A DNA stretch of 64,000 nucleotides from Candidatus Woesearchaeota archaeon (GCA_018661705.1 JABJHR010000019.1:150994-214993), one strand, 5' to 3'. Positions 1-7,773 are shown, counted from the stretch's first letter. A program made the numbers and translations. The notes: generated by a model not told the origin, from the letters alone.

Positions 1-1116
1 ATTAGAATTATTACAAAAACAATTCCTGATTGTTATTCTGCCCTTGGTTTAATTCATGATTCATTTAAGCCAATTCCTCACAGATTTAAAGATTATATCT
101 CTGTACCAAAATCTAATGGTTATCAGAGTTTACACACGTCGGTGATTACAGACAAAGGAAAAATATTGGAATTTCAAATTAGGACAGAAGAAATGCATTA
201 TGTTGCAGAAGATGGTGTTGCAGCTCATTGGCGTTATCAAGGAACTGAAAGAGATAAAATGTTTGATAAAAAAATCTCTTGGTTAAAACAATTACTTGAA
301 TGGCGAACTTTTGCCAGTAGTTCTTCAGAATTTATTGAAACTTTAAAGATGGATTTATTTGTTGATGAAATGGTTGTATTTACTCCAAAAGGAGATCCTA
401 TTTCTTTACCTTACGAAGCAACACCTGTTGATTTCGCATACATGGTTCATACTAACATAGGCAATCATTGTTCTAAGGCATTAATTAATAATAAAATTGC
501 GCCAATGGAATCAAAGTTAGAATCAGGAGATATAATTGAAATTATGACCAACAAAAATGCAAAACCTTCCAGGCATTGGTTAAAATTTGTCAAGACAAGT
601 AAGGCTAGGAGTAAAATAAAATCATTTTTGGGCATGGATATTGATCAAGAGAAAAAATCAGAAAAAAGCAAACAAGTTGATATTTCTAAATGCGTACAAA
701 TTGTCGGTAAAAAAGCACCAATCAAAGTTTCAAAATGTTGTAATCCTCAATTATTTGATCCTATTGTTGGTTTTTACACAAAAGATAAGAAAATAACTCT
801 TCACAAAAAATCTTGTCCTAACATCCATACTTTAGAAAAAAATAAAGAAGTGCCAATTCTTTGGATTGAAAAAAGGGGCTTCCCTGTTGCTAAATTAAGA
901 TTAACTCTTGAGGACAAAGTTGGTGCATTAGCTAGAGTTTTAAATCTTTTTGCTTCTTATAAAGTTAATATTAGGGGAGTTACAACAAAACCAAAAAAAG
1001 AACATGTTGTAACAACAATCTCTGTTGAATTAACAGGCGGGGTTAAGGTAGATGAAATCTTATCTGAATTAAAAAAGTTAGATATTATTGTTGCTGTTGA
1101 AGAGGTGAAATCATGA
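1..1116 (+). CDS. rel: RelA/SpoT-family (p)ppGpp synthetase/hydrolase, long type, 5' part outside window
   Basis: The frame is open from base 1, so the gene begins upstream; any GTG or ATG seen here is internal. The first codons read IPDCYSALGLIHDSFKPIP and then FKDYIS and PNGYQSLHT, the C-terminal part of the RelA/SpoT nucleotide-synthetase domain, followed by EFQIRT and VAAHWRY. A TGS domain follows (DEMVVFTPKGDPISLP and onward), then a helical linker, a cysteine-containing region (KCCNPQLFDPIVGF, HKKSCPNIH) and a C-terminal ACT domain over about the last 75 codons. This is the order of long, ribosome-regulated Rel proteins; they make and degrade the alarmone (p)ppGpp. Long Rel is uncommon in archaea. 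The hydrolase half cannot be judged. The stop overlaps map by 4 bases, suggesting translational coupling. Confidence 0.93.
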   Translation: MRIITKTIPDCYSALGLIHDSFKPIPHRFKDYISVPKSNGYQSLHTSVITDKGKILEFQIRTEEMHYVAEDGVAAHWRYQGTERDKMFDKKISWLKQLLEWRTFASSSSEFIETLKMDLFVDEMVVFTPKGDPISLPYEATPVDFAYMVHTNIGNHCSKALINNKIAPMESKLESGDIIEIMTNKNAKPSRHWLKFVKTSKARSKIKSFLGMDIDQEKKSEKSKQVDISKCVQIVGKKAPIKVSKCCNPQLFDPIVGFYTKDKKITLHKKSCPNIHTLEKNKEVPILWIEKRGFPVAKLRLTLEDKVGALARVLNLFASYKVNIRGVTTKPKKEHVVTTISVELTGGVKVDEILSELKKLDIIVAVEEVKS

Positions 1117-2003
1117 ACGCGGAATTAGAGGAATATAAAGATTGGATAACAGCTGGAAAAATTGCTAGTGACGTAAGAGAATATTCTAAAGAAATTATTA
1201 AACCAGGTGTTAAGCTTTTAGATGTTGCAAACAAAATTGAAGATAAGATTAGAGAATTAGGGGCGATTCCTGCTTTTCCAGTAAATTTAAGTTCTGATAA
1301 TTTTGCTGCACACTACACTCCTTCTCCAGATGATGAAACAATTATTGAAAAACAAATTCTAAAAGTTGATGTCGGTGTTTGTTATAAGGGCGCTATCGGG
1401 GATACTGCTTTTACATTAGATCTTTCTAATCAAAATTCAGAGTTAATTGAAGCAAGTAGAAAAGCTGTTGAAAATGCAATTAAGATTTTAAAAGTTGGCA
1501 CAACTTTAGGAGAAATAGGAAAAGTAATTGAAGATACTATTGTTAATTTGGGATTTCAACCAATTAGAAATTTGTCTGGCCATGGTTTAGATTTATTTCA
1601 AATACACACAAAGCCAAGCATACCTAATTATGATAATGGCGATACTACAGAAATAAAAAAAGGCATGATCTTTGCAATTGAACCCTTCGCAACAAATGGT
1701 GGTGGTAAGATAAGGGAAGGGAGTCACCCTAATATTTACATGCAAACAAATAATAGGCCTATCAGAGACATGATCACAAGAAAGATTTTTGAAGAAATAA
1801 AGCAATTTAAGCAATTACCCTTCTCAACTAGGGATTTAGTTGCTAAATTCCCTTTAAACCAAGTTAAAATGGCTTTAAAACGGCTTATGATGGCAAATAA
1901 CATTCATGAATATCCTCCTTTGCCAGAAGTTAGTGATGGTTTAGTTAGCCAGCATGAGCATACTATTCTTATGTTGGATGAGCCAGTAGTATTGACAAAA
2001 TAA
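1113..2003 (+). CDS. map: Methionine aminopeptidase, type II (archaeal)
   Basis: Removes the initiator methionine from nascent proteins in the cytosol. At 296 residues it has the usual archaeal length. The pita-bread metal site is visible: D86 in VDVGVCYKG, D97 in GDTAFT, H157 in SGHGLDLFQIH, E190 in FAIEPFAT and E282 in QHEHTILM, with H67 in AAHYTP as the substrate histidine. The type II insertion (about 200-270) is present. The ATG at 1113 lies inside the end of the Rel gene in an ATGA overlap, so the two are probably translated from one message. Nothing unusual in the sequence itself. Confidence 0.96.
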   Translation: MNAELEEYKDWITAGKIASDVREYSKEIIKPGVKLLDVANKIEDKIRELGAIPAFPVNLSSDNFAAHYTPSPDDETIIEKQILKVDVGVCYKGAIGDTAFTLDLSNQNSELIEASRKAVENAIKILKVGTTLGEIGKVIEDTIVNLGFQPIRNLSGHGLDLFQIHTKPSIPNYDNGDTTEIKKGMIFAIEPFATNGGGKIREGSHPNIYMQTNNRPIRDMITRKIFEEIKQFKQLPFSTRDLVAKFPLNQVKMALKRLMMANNIHEYPPLPEVSDGLVSQHEHTILMLDEPVVLTK

Positions 2004-2150
2004 TAGTATTTGTGCTTTTTTTTCATGATTTTGACTAGATATTAGGATATTTTCAATATTTTCAGATTTATTCTAATTTAGTCTAGGAATTCTCCTTAAT
2101 TTATTAGTAACATTTATAAACCTTCACCTAATCTTCACTTTAAACCATAT

Positions 2151-2159
2151 ATTTATAAA
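2151..2159 (+). promoter_or_regulatory. TATA box of the tRNA-Pro transcript
   Basis: TTTATAAA at 2152-2159, about 25 bases before the tRNA 5' end at 2177, is the spacing expected for an archaeal TATA box. No second good box lies between the tRNA and the eL43 start, so it probably also drives the downstream cluster. An alternative box (CATTTATAAA) sits at 2111-2120. Confidence 0.7.
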
Positions 2160-2176
2160 GAGCTTCCTATTCCAAA

Positions 2177-2280
2177 GGGGCTGTGGGGTAGTTTGGTCTA
2201 TCCTTTCTGGTTTGGGAGGGCATTACATATGTATTGCTCAAAAATGCCAGAGGACCCCAGTTCGAATCTGGGCAGCCCCA
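2177..2280 (+). tRNA. trnP(UGG): tRNA-Pro (anticodon UGG) with a 29-nt intron
   Basis: Acceptor stem GGGGCTG/CAGCCCC with discriminator A at 2280; no CCA is encoded. T arm is CCCAG-TTCGAAT-CTGGG, anticodon stem TCTGG (2206-2210)/CCAGA (2247-2251). The loop reads TTTGGG then the intron then G38. The intron is 2217-2245, between positions 37 and 38. The geometry is a canonical bulge-helix-bulge: seven bases on each side between the anticodon stem and the inner helix GGGC/GCTC, giving a 4-bp central helix (one G-A mismatch) and two 3-nt bulges (GGA; ATG). Removal by the archaeal splicing endonuclease leaves anticodon UGG. The gene sits 29 bases upstream of the eL43 start and is probably co-transcribed with it. 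Confidence 0.95.
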
Positions 2281-2309
2281 TCAATATTAAATATACTAAA
2301 AGAATTAAA

Positions 2310-2825
2310 ATGGCAGAAGCAAAAACAGGTTCAATTAATAGATTTGGAGCAAGATACGGTAGAACTCCAAAGAAAAGATTTGGTCAGATCGAAGTAGAAC
2401 AACGAAAATTACACAAATGTCCTTATTGTAATCGTATTAAGGTTAAGCGAGTTACAACAGGTATTTGGCAATGTCGAAAATGCGATGCAAAGTTTACAGG
2501 CAAAGCATATACATTTACTAAGAAAAAGAGAGTTAGTGTGGCTCCGGTTGTTACAGAAACAGCTGAAGAAGATTTTGATGATGTTCTTGATGAAGATTTT
2601 GATGAGACTTCTGATGCAAAAGAAGAAGAGAAAGAAGAAAGCAAGGAATCAGAAGAATCAGATGATATTGAAAATACAGATGAAACAGAAGAATCAGATG
2701 AAGTGGAAGATACAGAAGAAGTAAAAGAAGATATGGAAAAGGAAGAAACAAAATCTGAAGATATGGACTCTGAAGTTTCAGAAGATAATGAACCTCAACA
2801 GGAAGAAAAACCTGTAGAGGAATAA
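2310..2825 (+). CDS. rpl37ae: Ribosomal protein eL43 (L37Ae) with an acidic C-terminal tail
   Basis: Large-subunit zinc-ribbon ribosomal protein. The first 75 or so of 171 residues are the family core: RFGARYGRTPKKRF near the N-terminus and a zinc ribbon with C37, C40, C55 and C58 (HKCPYC, WQCRKC). The usual family length is about 70-95 residues; here roughly residues 86-171 form an extra tail made almost only of Glu, Asp, Ser and Lys. I start at the ATG at 2310 because the open frame upstream runs through the tRNA gene. No Shine-Dalgarno is visible, and only 29 bases separate it from tRNA-Pro. First gene of the eL43-RpoP-Pcc1-prefoldin cluster. Confidence 0.93.
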   Translation: MAEAKTGSINRFGARYGRTPKKRFGQIEVEQRKLHKCPYCNRIKVKRVTTGIWQCRKCDAKFTGKAYTFTKKKRVSVAPVVTETAEEDFDDVLDEDFDETSDAKEEEKEESKESEESDDIENTDETEESDEVEDTEEVKEDMEKEETKSEDMDSEVSEDNEPQQEEKPVEE

Positions 2826-2857
2826 ACCAAAAGAATTTTTTTTCAGGAGGATTTTCA

Positions 2858-2995
2858 ATGGTAGAGTATAAATGTTTTGATTGTAATAAAAAAGTTTCAG
2901 AAGATTATCTAAGAAAGAAGATTAGATGTCCTTATTGTGGAAGTAAAATGTTATTTAAACCAAGGACAACCCTTACAAAAGTTAAGGCAAGGTAA
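2858..2995 (+). CDS. rpoP: DNA-directed RNA polymerase subunit P (Rpo12)
   Basis: A 45-residue protein. It has a zinc-ribbon pattern, CFDC (C6, C9) and CPYC (C24, C27), and a basic C-terminus ending KVKAR, as in archaeal Rpo12/eukaryotic RPB12, a small structural subunit of RNA polymerase. The start is well fixed: AGGAGG at 2845-2850, seven bases before the ATG. It lies 32 bases after eL43 and 7 bases before pcc1, the usual archaeal gene order. Confidence 0.93.
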   Translation: MVEYKCFDCNKKVSEDYLRKKIRCPYCGSKMLFKPRTTLTKVKAR

Positions 2996-3002
2996 ATCTA
3001 AG

Positions 3003-3224
3003 ATGCATTACACTTGTGTTATTACAGTTAAATCAAAAGAAGTTAATAAGATTTTCAAGGCACTAGGACCTGAGTTAAAACAACAAACTAGGAACAGAAG
3101 TGAAATCTTTTTACAAAAACTTAAAGATTGTTTAAATATTAAAATTAATGCAAACGATTCAGTTGCTCTTCGCGCAACATTCAATAATATCACTAAACTC
3201 TTAACTGTTTACGATCACATATAA
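3003..3224 (+). CDS. pcc1: KEOPS complex subunit Pcc1
   Basis: A 73-residue protein with the Pcc1 pattern in its second half (DSVALRATFNNITKLLTVYD). Pcc1 is the dimerisation subunit of KEOPS, which with Kae1, Bud32 and Cgi121 makes N6-threonylcarbamoyl-adenosine (t6A) at tRNA position 37. I chose the ATG at 3003; the longer frame would overlap rpoP. The methylthiotransferase at 55.3 kb may act on the same t6A. Confidence 0.88.
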   Translation: MHYTCVITVKSKEVNKIFKALGPELKQQTRNRSEIFLQKLKDCLNIKINANDSVALRATFNNITKLLTVYDHI

Positions 3225-3270
3225 TTTAAAAAAAACAACAATAAAATATAATAATATTTAGGGTGAAAAA

Positions 3271-3600
3271 ATGTCAGAAAAAGTAAACCAATTACAAATG
3301 ATTGAACAAAATCTTCAACAGTTATTAAGTCAAAGACAACAGTTTCAAGGGCAGTTAGTTGAAGTTGAATCAGCACTTGAAGAATTAAAAAAATCAGAAG
3401 ATGCCTACAAAATTGTTGGCAACATAATGATTAAAACTGCAAAAGACGATCTTTCTAAAGATTTAAATGAAAAAAAAGAAAAAGCAGAATTAAGAGTAAA
3501 AACAATTGAAAATCAGGAATCAAAATTAAAAGAGAAAGCAGAATCTATCAGAAAAGAAGTTATGCAAGAGCTTGAGAAAGGCGATTCAAAAAAAGAATAA
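3271..3600 (+). CDS. pfdB: Prefoldin beta subunit
   Basis: 109 residues, almost entirely heptad-rich coiled coil (residues about 5-45 and 65-105) joined by a short hairpin segment around YKIVGNIMI, the beta-prefoldin layout. In the alpha2beta4 hexamer it captures unfolded proteins for the thermosome. The start follows a GGGTG motif at 3261-3265. Part of the eL43-rpoP-pcc1-pfdB cluster. Confidence 0.93.
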   Translation: MSEKVNQLQMIEQNLQQLLSQRQQFQGQLVEVESALEELKKSEDAYKIVGNIMIKTAKDDLSKDLNEKKEKAELRVKTIENQESKLKEKAESIRKEVMQELEKGDSKKE

Positions 3601-3641
3601 CTTTCAATTAACACATAAGTTCATGCATGGGGTGACAAAAA

Positions 3642-3887
3642 ATGACAGAAGAAAAAGTAAAACAAATTCTAGATGTTATGCAAGAAGTAGTGGATGATCC
3701 TGTTGTTCCTAAAAATGTTAAAAGTAAAATTAATAGTGCAATGCAAGTATTAAAACAAGATGATGAGATTAGTATTAAAATTAATAAAGCTCTTGATGAA
3801 TTAGATGAGATTGGTGATGATAATAATTTAGAACCATACACTAGATCTCAAATTTGGAACATTGTAAGTGCTTTAGAAATGGTTTAA
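3642..3887 (+). CDS. UPF0147 family protein
   Basis: An 81-residue helical protein matching the archaeal UPF0147 family: an N-terminal ILDVMQEVVDDPVVPKNVK segment and a C-terminal RSQIWNIVSALE. Function unknown; the family usually sits beside prefoldin and ribosomal genes, as here, and a role near translation or chaperoning is only inferred from that. The ribosome binding site is GGGGTG at 3628-3633. Confidence 0.88.
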   Translation: MTEEKVKQILDVMQEVVDDPVVPKNVKSKINSAMQVLKQDDEISIKINKALDELDEIGDDNNLEPYTRSQIWNIVSALEMV

Positions 3888-3932
3888 TACTCTTGTTGAT
3901 TTTTTCTTAATAATTTTTAATAATGTTTCTTT

Positions 3933-4550
3933 TTAATTCTTTTTTCTAACTTTTTTTACAAATTCTTTTTTTGTAAATAAAGAACTAGGAACATATATTG
4001 TATCTCCACTTTTAGTTACAATTCTTGTTTCTGTTAAATTTATTTGTTCCACTTTTCCAGTTATTTTATCAATTTTAACAATATCTCCTTCTTTAAACAT
4101 TTTCTTTTTGTGAAGGTAAAATCCTGCTATTATGTTAGGAAAAAAATCTTTAATACTAATAAATATTGAAACTACAATCATTACTATTATTAATCCTGAA
4201 ATTATTTGTAAGGTGAACGAAGTAAGTTTTAAAACATCTAATGCCATAATTGCACTTATAAAAAAGATTACATAACTTACAACTTTTCCAATAAATTCTT
4301 CCATTCGAATTCTAATGCCTGTGGCTTTTTTAATTAACGAGTTTAATTCAAAACTATTTAGTAATTTCTGAACTACCCGCCCTAATATCTTTCCTATAAT
4401 TAAACCAATTAATAGAATGATAACTGCAATAACCACATCTTTGAATATAGGTTTTATTTTGGAAAAAAGATAAGCGCTTCTATCTGTTGCAGTTAAAATA
4501 CTTTGATTAAGGCCATTCATTGCCTGTTCCCCAATACCATTCTGTGCCAT
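3933..4550 (-). CDS. Small MscS-family mechanosensitive channel
   Basis: 205 residues, with three predicted membrane helices (about 36-57, 88-108 and 112-134) followed by the conserved pore-lining/beta-domain junction: FFPNIIAGFYLH, then GDIVKIDKITGKVEQI and IYVPSSLF. This is the MscS core without the large C-terminal vestibule, which appears truncated to about 60 residues. Such channels release osmolytes on hypo-osmotic shock. It converges with UPF0147 at its 3' end. Confidence 0.87.
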   Translation of the reverse strand: MAQNGIGEQAMNGLNQSILTATDRSAYLFSKIKPIFKDVVIAVIILLIGLIIGKILGRVVQKLLNSFELNSLIKKATGIRIRMEEFIGKVVSYVIFFISAIMALDVLKLTSFTLQIISGLIIVMIVVSIFISIKDFFPNIIAGFYLHKKKMFKEGDIVKIDKITGKVEQINLTETRIVTKSGDTIYVPSSLFTKKEFVKKVRKKN

Positions 4551-4785
4551 AATTAGTATTAACTTCTATTTGTTTATATAATTTGCGTTGGTGCGTGTAT
4601 CTTTTATTTTTAAATTCTATTTTTTGTATCTGAATATATTAGGCAAGAGACTCTTAAACTCCGGCCGACAGGCTCTTTTTCACTAGGATTTTGTTTTTAA
4701 TTTTTTGAAAACATACTAATAAAAAATAAACAGTCAAAAAATATTTATAGCAGTTTTATTTATTAATCTAAAAAACGGTGATATT
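4551..4785. other. Intergenic region with a GC-rich hairpin
   Basis: Between the divergent MscS and unknown genes. Around 4640-4682 there is a GC-rich patch in otherwise AT-rich DNA, with arms AAGAG (about 4645) and CTCTT (about 4673) followed by a T run on the plus strand. This could be a terminator or a small RNA. A TATA box (TTTATAG) at 4744-4750 serves the gene starting at 4786. Confidence 0.4.
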
Positions 4786-5220
4786 TTGGCTCAAGATAAA
4801 GAATTTCAAGAACTAAAGGAATGGTTGATTATGTTTATTAAACATAGAGATATGTTTCATAGAAAATTACAATCTATTTCAGAAAAAGATTTTTTAGTTA
4901 TTGCTGAGTTTAAGGATAAAACCCATTATTATGCAATTCTTCCAAGAATTTTTGATGATTTAAATCAAATTACTTCTGATTACAAAGATAAACATATTTC
5001 AATCATCACATTAAACACAAAAGACAACTTAAAGCAAATAATTAAAGACTGGGATAAATTATCAAAATTGCAAATGTTAAGTCTTTTCTTTGTAAATCCA
5101 AATGCCTCAGCAGAGAAAAAGTGGATAATTTATCCTTTTACACATAATAGAATAACAGAACCATCTTCTTTAAAATTAGGTTTAACAACATTATTTGAAA
5201 GTATTGAAGAGTGTAAGTGA
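4786..5220 (+). CDS. Hypothetical protein, 144 aa
   Basis: I do not recognise this gene. The predicted product is soluble, mixed alpha/beta, with no signal peptide or membrane helix: an N-terminal amphipathic helix (EFQELKEWLIMFIKHRDM) then alternating strands and helices. The start is a TTG at 4786, chosen because GGTG at 4777-4780 is properly spaced and the second residue (MAQDKEF) begins the conserved-looking region. It has its own TATA box about 40 bases upstream. No motif allows a function to be named. Confidence 0.75.
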   Translation: MAQDKEFQELKEWLIMFIKHRDMFHRKLQSISEKDFLVIAEFKDKTHYYAILPRIFDDLNQITSDYKDKHISIITLNTKDNLKQIIKDWDKLSKLQMLSLFFVNPNASAEKKWIIYPFTHNRITEPSSLKLGLTTLFESIEECK

Positions 5221-5271
5221 TTTTTCTAATCTGTTAATTAATTTTTTTTAAATAGTTTCCAAAAAAAAACA

Positions 5272-5279
5272 TTTATATA
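5272..5279 (+). promoter_or_regulatory. TATA box for the tethered cysteine-rich protein
   Basis: TTTATATA preceded by an A-rich stretch. The same AAAACATTTATATA sequence lies before the paralogous gene at 9472 (box at 9408-9415), so the promoters were probably duplicated with the genes. AGGTG at 5326-5330 is the ribosome binding site. Confidence 0.6.
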
Positions 5280-5335
5280 CTAGTATACACAAAAAGTACA
5301 TTATTGACGATTTTTAAAAATAAAAAGGTGAGAAT

Positions 5336-6604
5336 ATGGCAAAAAAGAAAGATGATTTTTCTATGTATTTGTTAGGAATAGTTGCTATTGTGGCAGCAGT
5401 TGGTATATATATGATGGTAAGTGGCGGAAATTCTTATGTTTCAGAAACAAACGAAGATGTAATGATGGAAGACGGTGGTGAAGAAACAAACTTAGTGGGA
5501 CAAGTAATTCACACTGTTAGTAATAAATATGAATGTTTTGATAGTGATGATGGGCTTTTTTCAACAACAGCAGGTGTTGTTGCATATAGAAAAAAAATAA
5601 AGAAGGGCACACAAAAGGTTTGGTCAAAGTGGTATCAAAGAAGAGATACTTTCAATAAAAGAGTAGACAAATTAGTTGAGTATTCTTGTTTAGACAATGG
5701 TCGTTTAACTAGAAAATTATTTGAATGTCCTTCTGGTTATGATAAAGAAAAAATGAATTATCTGAAAAAAGTTAATGGCAAGGTTAAGAAAACAACCGCA
5801 TATTATTGTTTAGAACCTCCAATGCCAACTGTTAAAGCAGAATCACCTGATTCAGTTGTTGAATTTGATGATAATGCTCAAGAAGAAACAACTACTGTTG
5901 TTATTGATAATGAACCAAAAGTAGAATTATCTCAAGATGAAGAATTAGGTGATATTAATATTCAACAATTGGGAACAAAAGTAGCTGTTGATGGTGCACT
6001 TCAACCACATTATTTATATTTTGCAAAAGAAGAAGGAGATAATGGCGTTTATATTTGTCCTGAAGCATCAGGTGTTTATGAAGTAACACCAAGTTGTACT
6101 GAAAAGATAAGTTATTCTACAGAAGATTGTCAAGGATCAGGCGCATGTACAATTGAAAACGGTTTCTACAAAGTATTAGTAGATGGTTCTGGCGGAGACA
6201 AAGATGAAGATTGTTATCTTATTGAAATTAAAGAATGTTTTGATCAAGATGGTGATGGCATTAAAGAATCACTTCATAACGGAACAATGGATTCTTGCAC
6301 CGATGATGTAGAAAAAGAAGGATTCGCTGATTGTAATAACTATTGGTCTCAAGGTCCAATGAAATGTGATATGGCAAATGTGCCTTGGTCAGAAACACCT
6401 CAACCTTCTTGTATGGCAAACTGTGATGTTGATTCTGATATTTATGCTTGTGCTTATAAATCCTCTGGGGTTTATGAATACAGAAAAATGGTTTGTGAAC
6501 CTGCGGCATACTACGACTCTTGGAATCCAGTGTCTCCACAAGAATGGGTCTTAGATTGTCCACAAGGAGCAACTTGTTATGACCCACAGGGCATTTGCGC
6601 CTAA
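5336..6604 (+). CDS. Membrane-tethered extracellular Cys-rich protein with DxDGDG motif (paralogue 1)
   Basis: 422 residues. A short basic N-terminus (MAKKKDDFSMY) precedes one hydrophobic helix (about 11-28) with no cleavage site, so it is probably anchored with the bulk outside. The exterior part has many cysteines, presumably disulphide-bonded, and a DQDGDGIKESLHNGT segment near residue 302 that resembles thrombospondin type 3/dockerin calcium-binding loops. The C-terminus ends CPQGATCYDPQGICA. The gene at 9472 is a paralogue: near-identical anchor, the same DxDGDG-(V/I)-x-E-x-(F/L)-HN-x-T module, the same C-terminal motif and the same downstream T-rich sequence. Function unknown. Confidence 0.85.
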   Translation: MAKKKDDFSMYLLGIVAIVAAVGIYMMVSGGNSYVSETNEDVMMEDGGEETNLVGQVIHTVSNKYECFDSDDGLFSTTAGVVAYRKKIKKGTQKVWSKWYQRRDTFNKRVDKLVEYSCLDNGRLTRKLFECPSGYDKEKMNYLKKVNGKVKKTTAYYCLEPPMPTVKAESPDSVVEFDDNAQEETTTVVIDNEPKVELSQDEELGDINIQQLGTKVAVDGALQPHYLYFAKEEGDNGVYICPEASGVYEVTPSCTEKISYSTEDCQGSGACTIENGFYKVLVDGSGGDKDEDCYLIEIKECFDQDGDGIKESLHNGTMDSCTDDVEKEGFADCNNYWSQGPMKCDMANVPWSETPQPSCMANCDVDSDIYACAYKSSGVYEYRKMVCEPAAYYDSWNPVSPQEWVLDCPQGATCYDPQGICA

Positions 6605-6640
6605 TTTTTTCTTTTTTTCTCTTTTTTATTAAATTTTAAT
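6605..6640 (+). terminator. Poly-T terminator after paralogue 1
   Basis: Runs of T (TTTTTTCTTTTTTTCTCTTTTTT) start two bases past the stop codon, the usual archaeal intrinsic terminator. The first 22 bases including the stop are identical to those after the paralogue ending at 10812. Confidence 0.6.
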
Positions 6641-6760
6641 TATTTGATTTAATCAGATTTAAGCCTATAACTCATTAATAACCCTTTAAATATCTCAATT
6701 TACTGATTTTAACACTTTTTATGACACTTTTACCACTTTCATATAGAAAACAACAAAACC

Positions 6761-6768
6761 TTTATATA
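6761..6768 (+). promoter_or_regulatory. TATA box of the MinD block
   Basis: TTTATATA centred about 30 bases before the ATG at 6795, so the message should be leaderless or nearly so. No ribosome binding site precedes that ATG. Confidence 0.6.
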
Positions 6769-6794
6769 TTTGGGTTGATTAGTTATATTAATAT

Positions 6795-7262
6795 ATGGTC
6801 CACTATATAGAGAGACTGGAAAATGCAAAAAAAAGCTTAAAAGTGGCAGATCATATGCTAACAATTACACATAATGTGGTTAATGATCCCAAGTTGTTGG
6901 TTTTGGTGTTACAGAAGCTTGAAAATGCCTTAAACAACATAATGGCTGCTGTTTTGCATTATGAATTATATTATCATAGGATTCCTAAATTTGAGGAATC
7001 ATTCAAGGCAATGTTTGATATATTTAAAGTGAGATGTATTAGGAGATACAACTTAGATGCGTCTTACATTGAATTAATAAATGAAACTTACAATACATTA
7101 AAACAACAAAAAGAAGGCCCAGTTGGGTTTGCAAGAAAAGGAAAATATGTCATTTGCTCAGACAATTATGAAATGAAGGTTCTTACAAAGGAATCTTTGG
7201 CAAAGTATGTTCAAAAAACAAAACTTTTTATAAAAGATGTTGAGAAAATGATTACTAAATAG
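6795..7262 (+). CDS. Conserved helical protein, 155 aa (MinD block, protein A)
   Basis: Function unknown. An all-helical, soluble protein of 155 residues. The segment VADHMLTITHNVVNDPKL with the following LQKLENALNNIMAAVL aligns with the same region of the next gene (VDHLIFVSL and onward; LKRLITTFGCVIDGVL), and both proteins are exactly 155 residues, so they are diverged paralogues. The fold could be a HEPN-like helical bundle, but the catalytic RxxxxH is not convincing here. The gene opens a block with protein B, a MinD-like ATPase and a membrane protein. I recall similar proteins in other woesearchaeal genomes but cannot check this. Confidence 0.82.
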   Translation: MVHYIERLENAKKSLKVADHMLTITHNVVNDPKLLVLVLQKLENALNNIMAAVLHYELYYHRIPKFEESFKAMFDIFKVRCIRRYNLDASYIELINETYNTLKQQKEGPVGFARKGKYVICSDNYEMKVLTKESLAKYVQKTKLFIKDVEKMITK

Positions 7263-7278
7263 GACTGGTGTATATATC

Positions 7279-7746
7279 ATGGTTTATGAGCCCGAAGAAG
7301 GCAATTATCTCGAAGAAGCGATTGAAGAATTAAAACGAGTTGATCACTTAATTTTCGTTAGTTTGAAATATACTCGAACAGTCGATGTTCTAAAAAATGT
7401 TCTTAAAAGATTGATTACAACTTTTGGGTGTGTGATTGATGGTGTTTTAGGTGACGCAAGGGATGAAAAAAAAATAATGGAAGTGCCACTCGCACCAGTA
7501 AAAAAATGTTCTGCTTTAAAAGAATTAATTCCTGGCAAATATGATGAATTAATTGATTTTTTTCTTTATCTTAGAAAATTAGATCGTGCTGAGTATGATA
7601 AAATAAATGAATTTAGAAGGCACGTAGCTTTAATTGCACACACAGAGGATGAAGGTGATGTTGAAGTAAGTATAGATGTTGTAACTGAATATTATCGAAA
7701 GGCAACAACACTTATTGAGGCTCTCACTAAAAAACCAGAAGATTAA
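7279..7746 (+). CDS. Conserved helical protein, 155 aa (MinD block, protein B)
   Basis: Function unknown. Paralogue of the preceding gene with 155 residues. It keeps the K-x-V-DH-hydrophobic segment near residue 20 and a long amphipathic helix ending VIDGVL near residue 57. The C-terminal half (residues 90-150) contains a charged helix (FRRHVALIAH) and ends in an acidic strand and a helix. The gap from protein A is only 16 bases, so it is co-transcribed. Protein A and B may form a heterodimer; that is inference from pairing and similarity only. Confidence 0.8.
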   Translation: MVYEPEEGNYLEEAIEELKRVDHLIFVSLKYTRTVDVLKNVLKRLITTFGCVIDGVLGDARDEKKIMEVPLAPVKKCSALKELIPGKYDELIDFFLYLRKLDRAEYDKINEFRRHVALIAHTEDEGDVEVSIDVVTEYYRKATTLIEALTKKPED

Positions 7747-7756
7747 ATCTTTATCT

Positions 7757-7773
7757 AATCTTTTGCAAAGATT
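7757..7773 (+). terminator. Hairpin after protein B
   Basis: AATCTTT-TGC-AAAGATT is a perfect 7-bp stem, 11 bases past the stop of protein B and followed by a T-rich run. It may attenuate transcription into the MinD-like gene. Confidence 0.4.

Noticed and set aside
2193..2309. N-terminal extension of eL43 reading back through the tRNA gene
   Set aside because: The extra codons lie inside a well-supported tRNA-Pro with intron, and the family begins at the ATG at 2310.
2551..2751. Antisense Leu/His-rich frames opposite the eL43 acidic tail
   Set aside because: GAA/GAT-rich codons give open Leu/Phe/Ser frames on the other strand; no independent support.
2937..3002. Longer start of pcc1
   Set aside because: It overlaps rpoP, and the Pcc1 family begins near the ATG at 3003.
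6795..7746. HEPN toxin-antitoxin pair
   Set aside because: Two helical proteins in tandem recall HEPN/MNT pairs, but no nucleotidyltransferase motif and no convincing RxxxxH are present, and the two are paralogues of each other.
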